Source: CAVRQM01 sp963822705 (GTDB taxonomy: Bacteria > Pseudomonadota > Alphaproteobacteria > Acetobacterales > Acetobacteraceae). Taken from it: a stretch of DNA of 64,000 nucleotides. The stretch covers positions 310,001-374,000 of the forward strand of contig CAWGIX010000001.1 in the NCBI GenBank assembly GCA_963822705.1. The letters run 5' to 3'. Below the pieces are notes generated by a model that was not told the DNA's origin, did no database searches, and saw only the letters and a list, made by a program, of their open reading frames with translations. A program made the position numbers and the translations under genes. Below, piece by piece: positions 30,215-38,937 of this stretch. Within the stretch, counting starts at the first letter, position 1, and each line of letters starts with the position of its first letter.

Positions 30215-30775
30215 ATGTCTGCGACGGCTGATGCGCCCCTCCACCCTCCCGTCGGGGACGGCAGCAAGCGGGATTTCTTGAAACTGGTCGGAACCTCGGC
30301 CGCCGTGATCGGCGTGGGCGCCGTCGCCTGGCCGTTCATCGACAGCATGAACCCGTCCTCGGACGTGCTGGCGCTGTCCTCCGTCGAGGTCGACATCGCT
30401 CCGGTCACGCCCGGAATGGGGGTCACGGTCCAGTGGCGCGGCAAGCCCGTTTTCGTGCGCCGGCGCACTCCGGAAGAGATCAAGACGGCCCAGGCCGTGC
30501 CCATGCACGACCTGATCGATCCGGCCACCGACGCGGAGCGGGTGAAGCCGGGGCATGAGCAATGGGTGATCATGATCGGCATCTGCACCCATCTCGGCTG
30601 CATCCCGCTCGGCAACAAGCCCACCGATCCGCGCGGCGACTACGGCGGCTATCTGTGTCCCTGCCACGGCAGCCAGTACCGATGTCGACGGACGGGTGCG
30701 CCACGGCCCTGCTCCCAAAATCTGTACCTGCCTGATTACGCCTTCCTCACCGACACCAAAATCAAGATCGGCTAG
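30215..30775 (+). CDS. petA: Ubiquinol-cytochrome c reductase Rieske iron-sulfur subunit
   Basis: This 186-residue Rieske protein of complex III is anchored by an N-terminal Tat-type helix (KRDFLKLVGTSAAVIGVG). The 2Fe-2S ligands lie in CTHLGC and CPCHGS. Between about 30680 and 30720 the translation is garbled (RCRRTGAPRPCSQ). Removing one C after the TAC codon and adding one A to the A-run restores a family-like YDVDGRVRHGPAPKNL. The two errors compensate, so the ORF stays open. It is first of petABC. Confidence 0.93.
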   Translation: MSATADAPLHPPVGDGSKRDFLKLVGTSAAVIGVGAVAWPFIDSMNPSSDVLALSSVEVDIAPVTPGMGVTVQWRGKPVFVRRRTPEEIKTAQAVPMHDLIDPATDAERVKPGHEQWVIMIGICTHLGCIPLGNKPTDPRGDYGGYLCPCHGSQYRCRRTGAPRPCSQNLYLPDYAFLTDTKIKIG

Positions 30776-30802
30776 CCCGCGAGGCCCCGAAGGAATTTTG
30801 CC

Positions 30803-32071
30803 ATGGCCGGACTGCACAAGAGCGACGTGAAAAACCCGGTGCTGAACTGGATCGACCAGCGGCTGCCGGTCATTACCATGATGCAGCAGGAGTACGGCGT
30901 TTTTCCGACGCCGAGGAATTTCAACTATTTCTGGAATTTCGGCGCCCTTGCAATGGTCGTGCTGGTCATCATGATCGCCACCGGGGTGTTCTTGGCGATG
31001 CACTACGTCCCCGATCAGTCGATGGCGTTCGCCAGCGTGCAGCACATCATGCGCGACGTGAATTACGGGTGGCTGCTGCGCTATATCCACGCCAACGGCG
31101 CCTCGATGTTCTTCATCATCGTGTACATCCACATATTCCGAGGTCTGTATTATGGCTCCTACAAATCCCCCCGCGAGCTGTTGTGGATGATCGGCGTGGT
31201 ACTGCTGCTCCTGATGATGGCCACTGCCTTCATGGGCTACGTGCTGCCCTGGGGGCAGATGTCGTTCTGGGGCGCCACCGTCATCACCAACCTGTTCTCC
31301 GCCTTCCCGGTGGTCGGCAATGCCATCGTCACCTGGCTGTGGGGCGGGTTCGCGGTCGGCGATGCCACGCTGAACCGCTTCTTCGCCCTGCACTACCTGC
31401 TGCCGTTCGTGATCGTGGGCGTGGTGTTCTTGCACGTCGTGGCGCTGCACATCACCGGCTCCAACAACCCGTTGGGCATCGAGGTGAAAGGTCCGGCCGA
31501 CACGCTGCCGTTCCATCCCTACTACACGATCAAGGACTCGGTCGGGATGTGCGTGTTCTTCGTGCTGTTCGCGCTGCTGGTGTTCTTTGTGCCGAACCTG
31601 CTCAACGACCCCAACAACTTCATCCAGGCCAACCCGCTGCAGACCCCGGCCGACATCGTGCCGGAATGGTATTTCCTGCCCTTCTACGCCATGCTGCGCT
31701 CGGTGCCGAACAAGCTCGCCGGCGTGGTGCTCATGTTCAGCTCGCTCCTGATCCTGTTCGTGCTGCCCTGGCTCGACACCAGCCCGGTCCGCAGCGCGCG
31801 GTTCCGGCCGATCTACCGCAATTTGATGTTCATCCTGGTGGCCGACCTGATCCTGCTGGGTGCGGTGGGTGCGCACCGGCCCGAGGGCATCTGGATCGTG
31901 CTGGGACGGGTCAGCACGACCTGGTACTTCTTGCATTTCCTGGTGTTCCTGCCGCTGCTCGGCAAGCTGGAACGGCCGCTGCCGCTGCCGGAAAGCATCA
32001 GCCGTCCCGTGCTGCGCGGCGGGGGGCCGTTGCCGTCCGGTGCCGCCGCAACCCCGATGGAGAAGCCGTGA
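30803..32071 (+). CDS. petB: Cytochrome b of complex III
   Basis: This 422-residue cytochrome b oxidises ubiquinol and carries haems bL and bH. It shows RYIHANGASMFFIIVYIH and LHYLLPFVIVGVVFLHVVALH, seen as short blocks carrying the paired haem ligands. The Qo-site PEWY appears in PEWYFLPFYAMLR. It is intact, with eight or more predicted helices. It lies 27 bases after petA, and its stop overlaps the petC ATG (TGATG). Confidence 0.96.
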   Translation: MAGLHKSDVKNPVLNWIDQRLPVITMMQQEYGVFPTPRNFNYFWNFGALAMVVLVIMIATGVFLAMHYVPDQSMAFASVQHIMRDVNYGWLLRYIHANGASMFFIIVYIHIFRGLYYGSYKSPRELLWMIGVVLLLLMMATAFMGYVLPWGQMSFWGATVITNLFSAFPVVGNAIVTWLWGGFAVGDATLNRFFALHYLLPFVIVGVVFLHVVALHITGSNNPLGIEVKGPADTLPFHPYYTIKDSVGMCVFFVLFALLVFFVPNLLNDPNNFIQANPLQTPADIVPEWYFLPFYAMLRSVPNKLAGVVLMFSSLLILFVLPWLDTSPVRSARFRPIYRNLMFILVADLILLGAVGAHRPEGIWIVLGRVSTTWYFLHFLVFLPLLGKLERPLPLPESISRPVLRGGGPLPSGAAATPMEKP

Positions 32072-32836
32072 TGCGTGCCGTTCGGATCGCGCTGGCGGCG
32101 CTTGCCATTGCCGCCGCTATCGTGGGCGTCGCGCGCGCACAGGAAGAGGCCCCGACCCCGCCGCACCAGGTCCTGGAGTTTTCAGGGACCGTTCGGCACC
32201 TACGACCGGGCCGCGGCGCAACGGGGCTTTCAGGTCTACAAGGAGGTCTGCTCCAACTGCCACTCGTTGGAATTTGCCTATTACCGCAATCTGGAAGGCA
32301 TCGGCCTGTCGCCGGAAGAGGTGAAGGCGATCGCGGCCTCGGTCACCTTTTCCGAAATCGGCGACGACGGACAGCCAAAGGACCGGCCCGGGCTTCCGTC
32401 CGACCATTTCAAGTCGCCCTTCGCGAACGAGCAGGCCGCGCGAGCCGCCAACAACGGCGCGCTGCCGCCGACCAGTCGGTGCTGATCAACGCGCGCGAGC
32501 ACGGGCCGGACTACATCTATGCGCTGATCGCGAAAGGCTACACCGACGCGCCGCCTACCATGAAGATGGCGAGCGGAATGAACTACAACATCTATTTCCC
32601 CGGCCACCAGATCGCCATGCCGCCGCCGCTGTCGGCCGATCAGGTGACCTACGCCGACGGCACCAAGGCCACCCTGGACCAGGAAGCGCACGACGTGGTG
32701 ACGTTCCTGGCCTACATCGCCAACCCGGAAATGGAGCAGCGCAAGCGGATCGGCGTGAAGGCGGTCATTTTCCTGGTGCTGCTGACCGGCGTCACCTACA
32801 TGGTCAAGCGTCAAGGTGTGGTCGAACGTGCATTGA
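32071..32836 (+). CDS. petC: Cytochrome c1, three frame breaks
   Basis: This is the membrane-anchored c-type cytochrome of complex III. A signal peptide ends near VARAQ. The haem motif CSNCH and the methionine-ligand region NYNIYFPGHQIAMPP are present, and a C-terminal anchor follows. The frame breaks near 32170 (extra G), near 32470 (missing G) and at 32811 (extra T). Without that T the C-terminus reads VKRKVWSNVH and stops at 32834-32836, as expected for the family. As written, the last break joins the gene to mtnP. Pseudogenisation is unlikely because every break is corrected by one base. Confidence 0.88.
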
Positions 32837-33714
32837 ATGAGCGGCCGGTCATCGGCGTCATCGGCGGCTCCGGTCTGTACGACATTCCCGGCCTGCAACG
32901 CACCGCCTGGCGGCGCGTCTCCACGCCCTGGGGAGAACCGTCCGACGAATTGCTGGAAGGGTTTTTGGGCGACATCCGCTGCGTGTTCCTGCCCCGGCAC
33001 GGTCGCGGCCATCCGCTCGGTCCGTCCGATCTCAATTACCGGGCGAACATCGACGCTCTGAAACGTGCCGGCTGCACCGACGTGCTCTCGCTCTCCGCGG
33101 TCGGCTCGCTGCGCGAGGAGCTGCCGCCAGGTCATTTCGTAATCGTGGACCAGTTCATCGACCGCAGTTTTGCGCGCCAAAAGAGCTTTTTCGGGGCCGG
33201 CTGCGTGGCTCACGTCTCGGTCGCCGATCCGGTGTGCTCACGCCTCGGCGACGCCTTGCACGCGACCGCGGAAAACCTCGGCCTGCCGGTCACGCGCGGC
33301 GGCACCTATCTGGTCATGGAAGGCCCGCAATTCTCGTCGCGCGCGGAAAGCCACCTGTATCGCGCCTGGGGGTGCAGCGTGATCGGCATGACCAACATGC
33401 CGGAAGCGAAACTGGCCCGCGAGGCGGAACTCTGTTACGCCACCGTGGCCATGGTGACCGACTACGACTGCTGGCACGACAGCCACGGCAACGTCACCGT
33501 CGATCAGGTGATCAAAGTCTTGTTTGCCAACGCCGACAAGGCTCGCGAGCTGGTCTCGGCCGTGGTGCCGGTGCTGGGGAGGCAACGCGGCCTGTGTCCC
33601 GCGGGATGCGACCGGGCGCTGGATCACGCCCTGATCACGTCGGCCGGGGCGCGGGATCCGGCGCTGGTGGCAAAACTTGGTGCAGTGGCCGGCCGGGTGC
33701 TCGCGGCCGCCTGA
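32833..33714 (+). CDS. mtnP: S-methyl-5'-thioadenosine phosphorylase
   Basis: This roughly 293-residue phosphorylase splits methylthioadenosine to adenine and methylthioribose-1-phosphate in methionine salvage. It has GVIGGSGLYDIPG, FLPRHGRGH, VMEGPQFSSRAES and IGMTNMPEAKLAREAE. The TTG at 32833 overlaps the corrected petC stop (TTGA) and gives the usual N-terminus. A longer open frame reaching back through petC is an artefact of the extra T at 32811. Linkage to the bc1 operon is positional only. Confidence 0.9.
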   Translation: MNERPVIGVIGGSGLYDIPGLQRTAWRRVSTPWGEPSDELLEGFLGDIRCVFLPRHGRGHPLGPSDLNYRANIDALKRAGCTDVLSLSAVGSLREELPPGHFVIVDQFIDRSFARQKSFFGAGCVAHVSVADPVCSRLGDALHATAENLGLPVTRGGTYLVMEGPQFSSRAESHLYRAWGCSVIGMTNMPEAKLAREAELCYATVAMVTDYDCWHDSHGNVTVDQVIKVLFANADKARELVSAVVPVLGRQRGLCPAGCDRALDHALITSAGARDPALVAKLGAVAGRVLAAA

Positions 33715-33748
33715 CCCGAGGCGAGGCGGCCGCCCAGTAGCCTGCCGT

Positions 33749-33901
33749 TTATATTCGGCCGAGAACGAGCAGTACGATCACGATCAGCAGGATCAGTCCC
33801 AATCCGCCCGAGGGATAGTACCCCCAGCCCGAGCTGTACGGCCAGGTGGGTAGCGCTCCGAGCAAAAGGATGATGAGGATGATCAGCAGTATCGTGCCCA
33901 A
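33749..33901 (-). CDS. DUF3309 small membrane protein
   Basis: This 50-residue DUF3309 protein has a nearly canonical sequence: GTILLIILIILLLGALPTW, then WGYYPSGGLGL and a second hydrophobic stretch. The family usually begins exactly at GTILL. The TTG at 33901 is therefore chosen, supported by GGGAGA 8 bases upstream, over an ATG 21 codons earlier. It probably spans the membrane twice. Function is unknown. It is convergent with mtnP. Confidence 0.85.
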   Translation of the reverse strand: MGTILLIILIILLLGALPTWPYSSGWGYYPSGGLGLILLIVIVLLVLGRI

Positions 33902-33978
33902 GGCCGGTCTCCCTTCGCGTTCTGAACGGTGGCGGATCAACGCACCCGGGCCGGGCCAGTTCACAAAGGATGAGCGCC

Positions 33979-35240
33979 ATGACGATTTATGCCGGACCGG
34001 TCTTTGAAATGGCGCGAAACCAGTTCTCCGTGATCGCCGACCACCTCGGCATTCCCGAAGATGAACGCGATCGCCTGCTGTTGCCCAAGCGCGCCATCGC
34101 CGTCTCCTGCCCGGTGCACCGCGACGACGGTAGAACCCAGGTCTTCGAGGGTTTTAGGGTGCAGCATCACCTGACCCTGGGTCCCACCAAGGGGGGCACG
34201 CGCTATGCGCCCAGCGTCGACGTGGGCGAGGTGGCCGCGCTTGCGGTCTGGATGAGCTGGAAATGCGCCCTGGCCGGACTGCCCTATGGCGGCGCCAAGG
34301 GCGGCATCACCGTCGATCCGCGCCTGCTGTCGAAACGCGAACTGGAGGGTCTGTCGCGCCGCTACATGCAGGAGATGATCCCGTTCGTCGGGCCGCATAT
34401 CGACGTGATGGCCCCGGACATGGGCACCGACGAGCAGGTGATGGCGTGGTTCATGGACACGTATTCCATGTACCAGGGCAAGACCGTGACCGAGATCGTC
34501 ACCGGCAAACCGGTCTCCTGCGGCGGCACCGAGGGGCGGCGCGAGGCGACCGGGCGGGGCGTCGCCTATCTGGTCGAGCGGGCGCTGGACCGCATCGGCC
34601 GGGCCACTCGAGGGCGCTACCGCGGTGGTGCAGGGCTTTGGCAATGTCGGCTCGGTCACGGCGCTTACTCTGGCGCGGCGGGGCGTTCGCATCCTCGGCC
34701 TCTCCGACCACTCGGCCTGCTTCTTCGAACCGAACGGGCTCGACGTGGCGGCGATGGACCGGCATGCGCGGGTGCATGGTGCGCTGGCCGGCTACAACGG
34801 TGCCGCTGCGGCGGACCCGGCGACCCTGCTTGAGCAGGAATGCGACATCCTGGTGCCCGCCGCCGTCGAGCGGGTCATCACCGCCGAGAACGCGGCAAAA
34901 CTCCGCTGCCGTGTGCTGGCCGAGGCGGCCAACGGCCCCACCACGCCGGACGCCGATCTGATCCTGGAGCAGCGGCGCGACGAGATTTTCGTGCTGCCCG
35001 ATATTCTGTGCAACGCCGGCGGGGTGGTCGTCTCCGTATTTCGAGTGGGTGCAGGATTTGCAGCAGTTCTTCTGGGACGAGGCGGAGGTGCTGGACCGTT
35101 TGAACCGCGTGCTGGAGCGCAGTTTTACCCAGGTCATGCGCCGTGCCGGGCGCGACGGCGTGGCGCACCGCACCGCCGCCATGGCGATCGGCGTGGAGCG
35201 GGTGCGGGCGGCGAAATCGACGCGGGGGCTGTTCCCTTGA
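33979..35240 (+). CDS. Glu/Leu/Phe/Val dehydrogenase, two frame breaks
   Basis: This roughly 420-residue amino-acid dehydrogenase, probably glutamate dehydrogenase, shows the catalytic-Lys segments GPTKGGTRY and YGGAKGGI, plus APDMGTDEQ and the NAD-binding GFGNVGS. The frame changes near 34605 and near 35040 (NAGGVVVS, then VQDLQQFFWDEAEV). Each side is family-like. The ATG at 33979 has AAAGGA 9 bases upstream and is preferred over the ATG at 33970, which abuts the same purine run. It catalyses reversible deamination linking glutamate and 2-oxoglutarate if the substrate call is right. Confidence 0.83.
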
Positions 35241-35304
35241 TTGCCTGGGCACGGCAGCCGCTTGATCGAGTGCCCAGTGCGCCGCGGCGTTCGACACGGC
35301 AGTA

Positions 35305-35487
35305 CTAGCCGAGGCGACGTGTGTCCCAGCTGTGCGCCCGAAGCCTCGCGAACTGCCAGATGATGAGGATTACCAAAACGAGGAAGGCCACCAGCAGGAT
35401 CACCTGGAAGATGTCCCATGCCCGTTCACGGAGCGTGCGCCAATCCATTGCACCAATGCACCACAACTCGTGCCCGAAGTCCATCAC
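35305..35487 (-). CDS. Possible small membrane protein
   Basis: This short ORF has one convincing membrane helix (FQVILLVAFLVLVILIIW) and a basic C-terminus (RLRAHSWDTRRLG). The start may be GTG at 35487 or ATG at 35448 (MDWRTLRERAWD), giving 47-60 residues. Neither has a strong ribosome site. The helix followed by positive charges is protein-like, but no family is recognised. Confidence 0.35.
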   Translation of the reverse strand: MMDFGHELWCIGAMDWRTLRERAWDIFQVILLVAFLVLVILIIWQFARLRAHSWDTRRLG

Positions 35488-35503
35488 GCAGCGCCGCCGT
35501 GAT

Positions 35504-35540
35504 CAACACCAACACGGCATCCGCCGCCGCTGTGGTGTTG
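35504..35540. repeat. Inverted repeat in the intergenic region
   Basis: CAACACC at 35504-35510 pairs with GGTGTTG at 35534-35540, with further partial pairing inside. No T-run follows on either side, so a simple intrinsic terminator is not supported. It lies in the 430-base space between the dehydrogenase and carbonic anhydrase genes. Apart from the small ORF above, I see nothing else in that space. Confidence 0.5.
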
Positions 35541-35672
35541 TTACGGTGCCAATTTGGTCGTATTCAAGATCGTATCTGGCAGGAGATTTGCGCTGCGGCC
35601 GCCGACGGGCCCTGAGGTAGACTGAAACGGGCAGGTGAGGCAGAACGCAGCGAACCGGGGGAGAGGCGGCCG

Positions 35673-36401
35673 ATGTCATCCACCCATCACGCGCGGGCAT
35701 TTCCCCCGTGCTCGTGCCTCGCCTGTGTACAAACGCCCCGCGGCATCGCCACCCGCCGGGATCTCCTGGTCGGATCGGCCGCGGCGCTGGCCACGGGAAT
35801 CGGCGGTCTCGTGAGTGCGCGGGCGCAGAGCGCGCTGGCACCGGACACCGCGCTCGACCAGCTCATGGCGGGCAACGCCCGCTTCACCGCCGGCCATCTG
35901 ACATCGTTCGACGACGACCTGGCCATCCTGCGGCAGCATACCGAGGCCAAGCAGGAGCCGTTCGCGGCAGTGTTGTCGTGCGCGGATTCCCGTGTGCCGG
36001 TCGAACTGATTTTTGACCAGAGCATCGGCCATGTGTTCGTCGGCCGCGTCGCCGGGAACGTCTGCTCGCCGGAGATGTTCGGATCGCTGGAATACGGAGC
36101 CGCGGCATTGGGAATTCCGCTCATCGTGGTGCTCGGTCATGCGGGCTGCGGCGCGGTTAAGGCGGCCATCGCCGGTCAGGCAGTCCCGGGCCAGATCAGC
36201 ACGCTGTTTGCCCCGATCCGGCCGGCGGTGGAGCGAGCCGGGCCGAACCTGGACGCGACCATCAAGGCCAACGCGCAGATCCAGGCCGACCTGCTCCGTA
36301 CAGCCTCGCCGGTAATCGCCGGCCTGGTCGGACAGGGCAAGGTGAAGGTAATTGCGGCTTATTATGAGCTGGCGAGCGGCCGGGTGTCCTTGCTGGACTA
36401 G
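35673..36401 (+). CDS. Tat-exported beta-carbonic anhydrase
   Basis: This 242-residue beta-class carbonic anhydrase interconverts CO2 and bicarbonate. The zinc motifs are CADSRVP and GHAGCGA (Cys, Asp-Arg, His, Cys). A twin-arginine signal lies at about residues 27-52 (TRRDLLVGSAAALATGIGG, then SARAQ), so the enzyme should work in the periplasm. The ATG has GGGAGAGG upstream. The gene is intact. A Cys-rich stretch (CSCLAC) before the Tat motif is unusual and may mean that a later start is used. Confidence 0.9.
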   Translation: MSSTHHARAFPPCSCLACVQTPRGIATRRDLLVGSAAALATGIGGLVSARAQSALAPDTALDQLMAGNARFTAGHLTSFDDDLAILRQHTEAKQEPFAAVLSCADSRVPVELIFDQSIGHVFVGRVAGNVCSPEMFGSLEYGAAALGIPLIVVLGHAGCGAVKAAIAGQAVPGQISTLFAPIRPAVERAGPNLDATIKANAQIQADLLRTASPVIAGLVGQGKVKVIAAYYELASGRVSLLD

Positions 36402-36471
36402 GTGTTTGACCCAGGTCGCGGCTGTTGCAGCAGCACGAACCGGGGGCTGAGCCGGTGGCACTAAAATCGGA

Positions 36472-36999
36472 TCAGCCGGGCGGTGCTGCGGCCAGCAGCG
36501 CGTTGAGGTCGAGCCGCGCGGTGTGCATTTTCAGCGCGCCCGTGGCGTCGCGGGGCCATTCGGCTGGCGGCCGGTCCCAATACAGTTCTACTCCGTTATC
36601 GTCGGGATCGCGCAGGTAGAGCGCCTCGCTGACCCCGTGATCGGAGGCACCGTCCAGCTGGATGCCTGCCGCCTGCAGCCGGCGTAGCGCATCGGCGAGA
36701 TCGGCGCGCTCGGGGTACAGGATCGCCAGGTGATACAGGCCGGTGCTGCCCGGCGGCGGTGCGGTCCCGCCGCGGCTTTCCCAGGTATTCAGGCCGATGT
36801 GGTGGTGGTAGCCCCCGGCGGAGATGAACGCAGCCTGCCCGCCATAGCGCTGCGTCAGCTCGAAACCGAGCACGCCGACGTAGAAGGCCAAGGCGCGGTC
36901 GAGGTCGGCCACTTTCAGGTGGACGTGGCCGATCCGTGCCCCGGCCGCGATCGGGCGAGCCGGCCGGGTAGACTCAGTGGCAAGCAATGTGTCGCGCAT
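36472..36999 (-). CDS. VOC-family protein (glyoxalase/dioxygenase-like)
   Basis: This 175-residue vicinal-oxygen-chelate protein has two beta-alpha modules. Potential metal ligands lie in IGHVHLKVADL, HHHIGLNTW, YHLAILYP and GVELYWDRP. The ATG at 36999 has a GAGGAG ribosome site and is preferred over a start 20 codons upstream. Similar proteins are glyoxalases or ring-cleaving dioxygenases, and the substrate cannot be told. A small ORF, now split by the 37141-38710 element, lies 47 bases upstream on the same strand. Confidence 0.82.
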   Translation of the reverse strand: MRDTLLATESTRPARPIAAGARIGHVHLKVADLDRALAFYVGVLGFELTQRYGGQAAFISAGGYHHHIGLNTWESRGGTAPPPGSTGLYHLAILYPERADLADALRRLQAAGIQLDGASDHGVSEALYLRDPDDNGVELYWDRPPAEWPRDATGALKMHTARLDLNALLAAAPPG

Positions 37000-37131
37000 G
37001 GCGCGGCTCTCCTCGGGACTGGGGGTAAAGGTCAAGGGCCACTTTCTTACTTGCCGCACTTCTTCGGGATAGGGTTGGGCGTAGACCGCTTGCTACCTTC
37101 GTACCGTCGCGGTCTTCGGCCAGGCTTTCCC

Positions 37132-37140
37132 GTTCGCTCA
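37132..37140. repeat. Target-site duplication, left copy
   Basis: GTTCGCTCA directly precedes the left inverted repeat and recurs at 38711-38719 after the right one. With flanking bases the shared direct repeat extends to CGTTCGCTCAGG, so the exact duplication length (9 to 12) is ambiguous. Confidence 0.85.
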
Positions 37141-37160
37141 GGTAGTGTCACAGTTTGAAT
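37141..37160 (+). repeat. Left terminal inverted repeat
   Basis: GGTAGTGTCACAGTTTGAAT pairs with the reverse complement of 38691-38710, differing at positions 10, 17 and 20. Confidence 0.85.
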
Positions 37161-38690
37161 AAGGGGCTGCATCGCCTTGCATCCTTCCAGGGATACAGTG
37201 CCGTCATAAGGGCATTGCGGCCACAAAAAGAGACGCCCCTGCTATTGCGATGTGGCGCCACTTACGATGCCAAACAGTCAAAGGCCGGCGAAGGCGCGGA
37301 CCATGGTTTGCGTTTGATGCAGAACAAAACACGCCGATCTCGGTTTAATGGCGTTTCAGATAGCGACAGGGCTGGCGCTCCTAATCGGGACTGCCGCCGC
37401 CTGTCGAATAGGCCTGATACTGCCGACCTGATCTCGTGAACGTAAGGCGCTACACTGCTGCCGTATTGCTACCATGCTGCTTGGCGATTACGTTTCTCGT
37501 TGTGCGCAGGCAAGCGAAATTCGAGACGAACAGGTGTGTATATGGTTAGTGCACGACGAGGTTGCGGATAGTAATTTTAAGTCAATGGAACTCTGTCCGC
37601 CGCACGGGCTAATTGCCTGCATCGGCTGAATACTTCCTCTGCCACCATCCAGCGGGCTCTACATAAGAGTTGACGTATAGATCGCGACCGTTGTATAAGG
37701 AGCTGATGAGCCCGAATGCTAAAAGTCGGCTCATAAATTAGGACGTTAGCAACCGCGCACCATTCTACATCACTTTCGGGATTGAAGCCCATTCCAAGAT
37801 CTATACCCCATTCAACTGCACTTACGGATCATCCAATTATTACTCGCCTATACAACAGTATCATAACAACTCGGGCGCGTTCCGATAACGGCTTTCTAAA
37901 TTCTCGATATCAGCACCTCGAATTACGGAAGGATCGGCCATGTAGCTTCGCATATGGACAGTCGAACTCTGGTGGATTTAAGCTGGCTCAATCCAATCCC
38001 AGGAACAAGCGTCGGGAACGAGCAAGACGGATAACTTCATTAGAGTTGTACTTCATTGCGATAAAGTATCTATGCGGGTCACGGACCACGTTTCCCGACT
38101 GGAGTGCATGGGAGGGCGCTCAAACAGTTGTGGCACCAGTGTATGTCAGGTTTGTTTTCAGGACACCGGAGGCAAACTAGAATAATATCGAGCGTCGTAA
38201 ACGCGCACAGGTCAGAATAGCGCTGAAAAGCTAAGCATCAAATGGTGCCGCGACGCTGAGGGAGCGCTGATAAACGCATTCCATTGGATGAGAGACGTGC
38301 GGTCTTTGCCAGGCGCGATGCGAGTAAGCCGGCTTTTAATTGACCTGTTTCGGTTAGGCGTTCTTCACTCCTCGATCATCGCAACCAAGGCAGACATTTC
38401 CCAAAGCTTCGTGCGACACTCCTGCCGCTCATAGCTGGTGTGCTTAGCGGTAGCGGCTTGTGTATGCGGCTATGGGGTTGTAATGCATGAAGTGCAATGA
38501 AACTGCGCATTCATGGTTCCTCGCTTTTTTGGAGATCTGCGTCTAGGTCAGTCCTTCGCTGAACCGGCGCATTGACATCCAGACATCAACTGGTTCGGAT
38601 CGCGCGGACGCTTGAAATACTGGGCATCCCGCAATCTTACCGCGACTGCGGCGAACCGGGGCACCACAATGGAAACGCCCCTGGTCTTAT

Positions 38691-38710
38691 TTTGAAACTG
38701 AGACACTACC
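38691..38710 (-). repeat. Right terminal inverted repeat
   Basis: Read on the minus strand this is GGTAGTGTCTCAGTTTCAAA, matching the left end at 17 of 20 bases. Confidence 0.85.
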
Positions 38711-38719
38711 GTTCGCTCA
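38711..38719. repeat. Target-site duplication, right copy
   Basis: GTTCGCTCA directly follows the right inverted repeat, identical to 37132-37140. Confidence 0.85.
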
Positions 38720-38898
38720 GGACGACAAATAGTCTTCATCGCTTGCTCCTTTCAGGGGTCGCTTGGCCCCGGCGTAAGGGCGTTGCGAGCTCGGAAAGGG
38801 GCGACGATCGCCAATGCGACTCTGCATCATTTGATGCCAAGGAGTCCCTGGGCACGGGTCCGCGATAGCAATTTCACTAACCTAGACGTAAAGTATTC

Positions 38899-38927
38899 TT
38901 GACACACCCGGCGCTTCGTGCGACAGT
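38899..38927 (+). promoter_or_regulatory. Possible sigma-70-type promoter
   Basis: A perfect TTGACA (38899-38904) is followed after 17 bases by GACAGT (38922-38927), a weak -10. It would start transcription just before the proline-rich protein gene at 38938, leaving almost no leader. Confidence 0.35.
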
Positions 38928-38937
38928 GCGGGCCGCG

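Larger units (their letters stand above)
37141..38710. mobile_element. Transposable-type element with terminal inverted repeats, no transposase seen
   Basis: This 1,570-base block is bounded by 20-base inverted repeats matching at 17 of 20 positions (GGTAGTGTCWCAGTTTSAAW) and flanked by a 9-base direct repeat. Its base composition is much lower in G+C than the surroundings. Two 60-base lines counted by eye gave 24 and 28 G+C. No ORF exceeds about 132 codons, stop codons are frequent in all frames, and none of the short ORFs looks like a transposase. It may be a non-autonomous element, a decayed insertion sequence, or one carrying unknown cargo. The IS family is not assigned. Confidence 0.8.
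37047..38739 (-). pseudogene. Small basic ORF split by the inserted element
   Basis: On the minus strand an ATG at 38739 follows a strong AAGGAG site. After 29 bases the reading runs into the element. Deleting the element and one 9-base duplication gives an uninterrupted 37-codon frame that crosses the join and ends in TAA at 37047-37049, just upstream of the VOC gene. The product would be very basic (for example KPGRRPRRYEGSKRS). With only 37 codons, chance openness cannot be excluded, but the ribosome site supports a real gene. Confidence 0.5.

Noticed and set aside
31069..33714. An 881-codon frame joining petB/petC sequence to mtnP
   Set aside because: It begins inside petB in the wrong frame and reaches mtnP only through frame breaks in petC. 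It is not a real fusion.
38548..38739. A 63-codon ORF with a good ribosome site
   Set aside because: Only its first ten codons or so lie outside the element. The rest is element DNA, so it is a chimera and not an intact gene.
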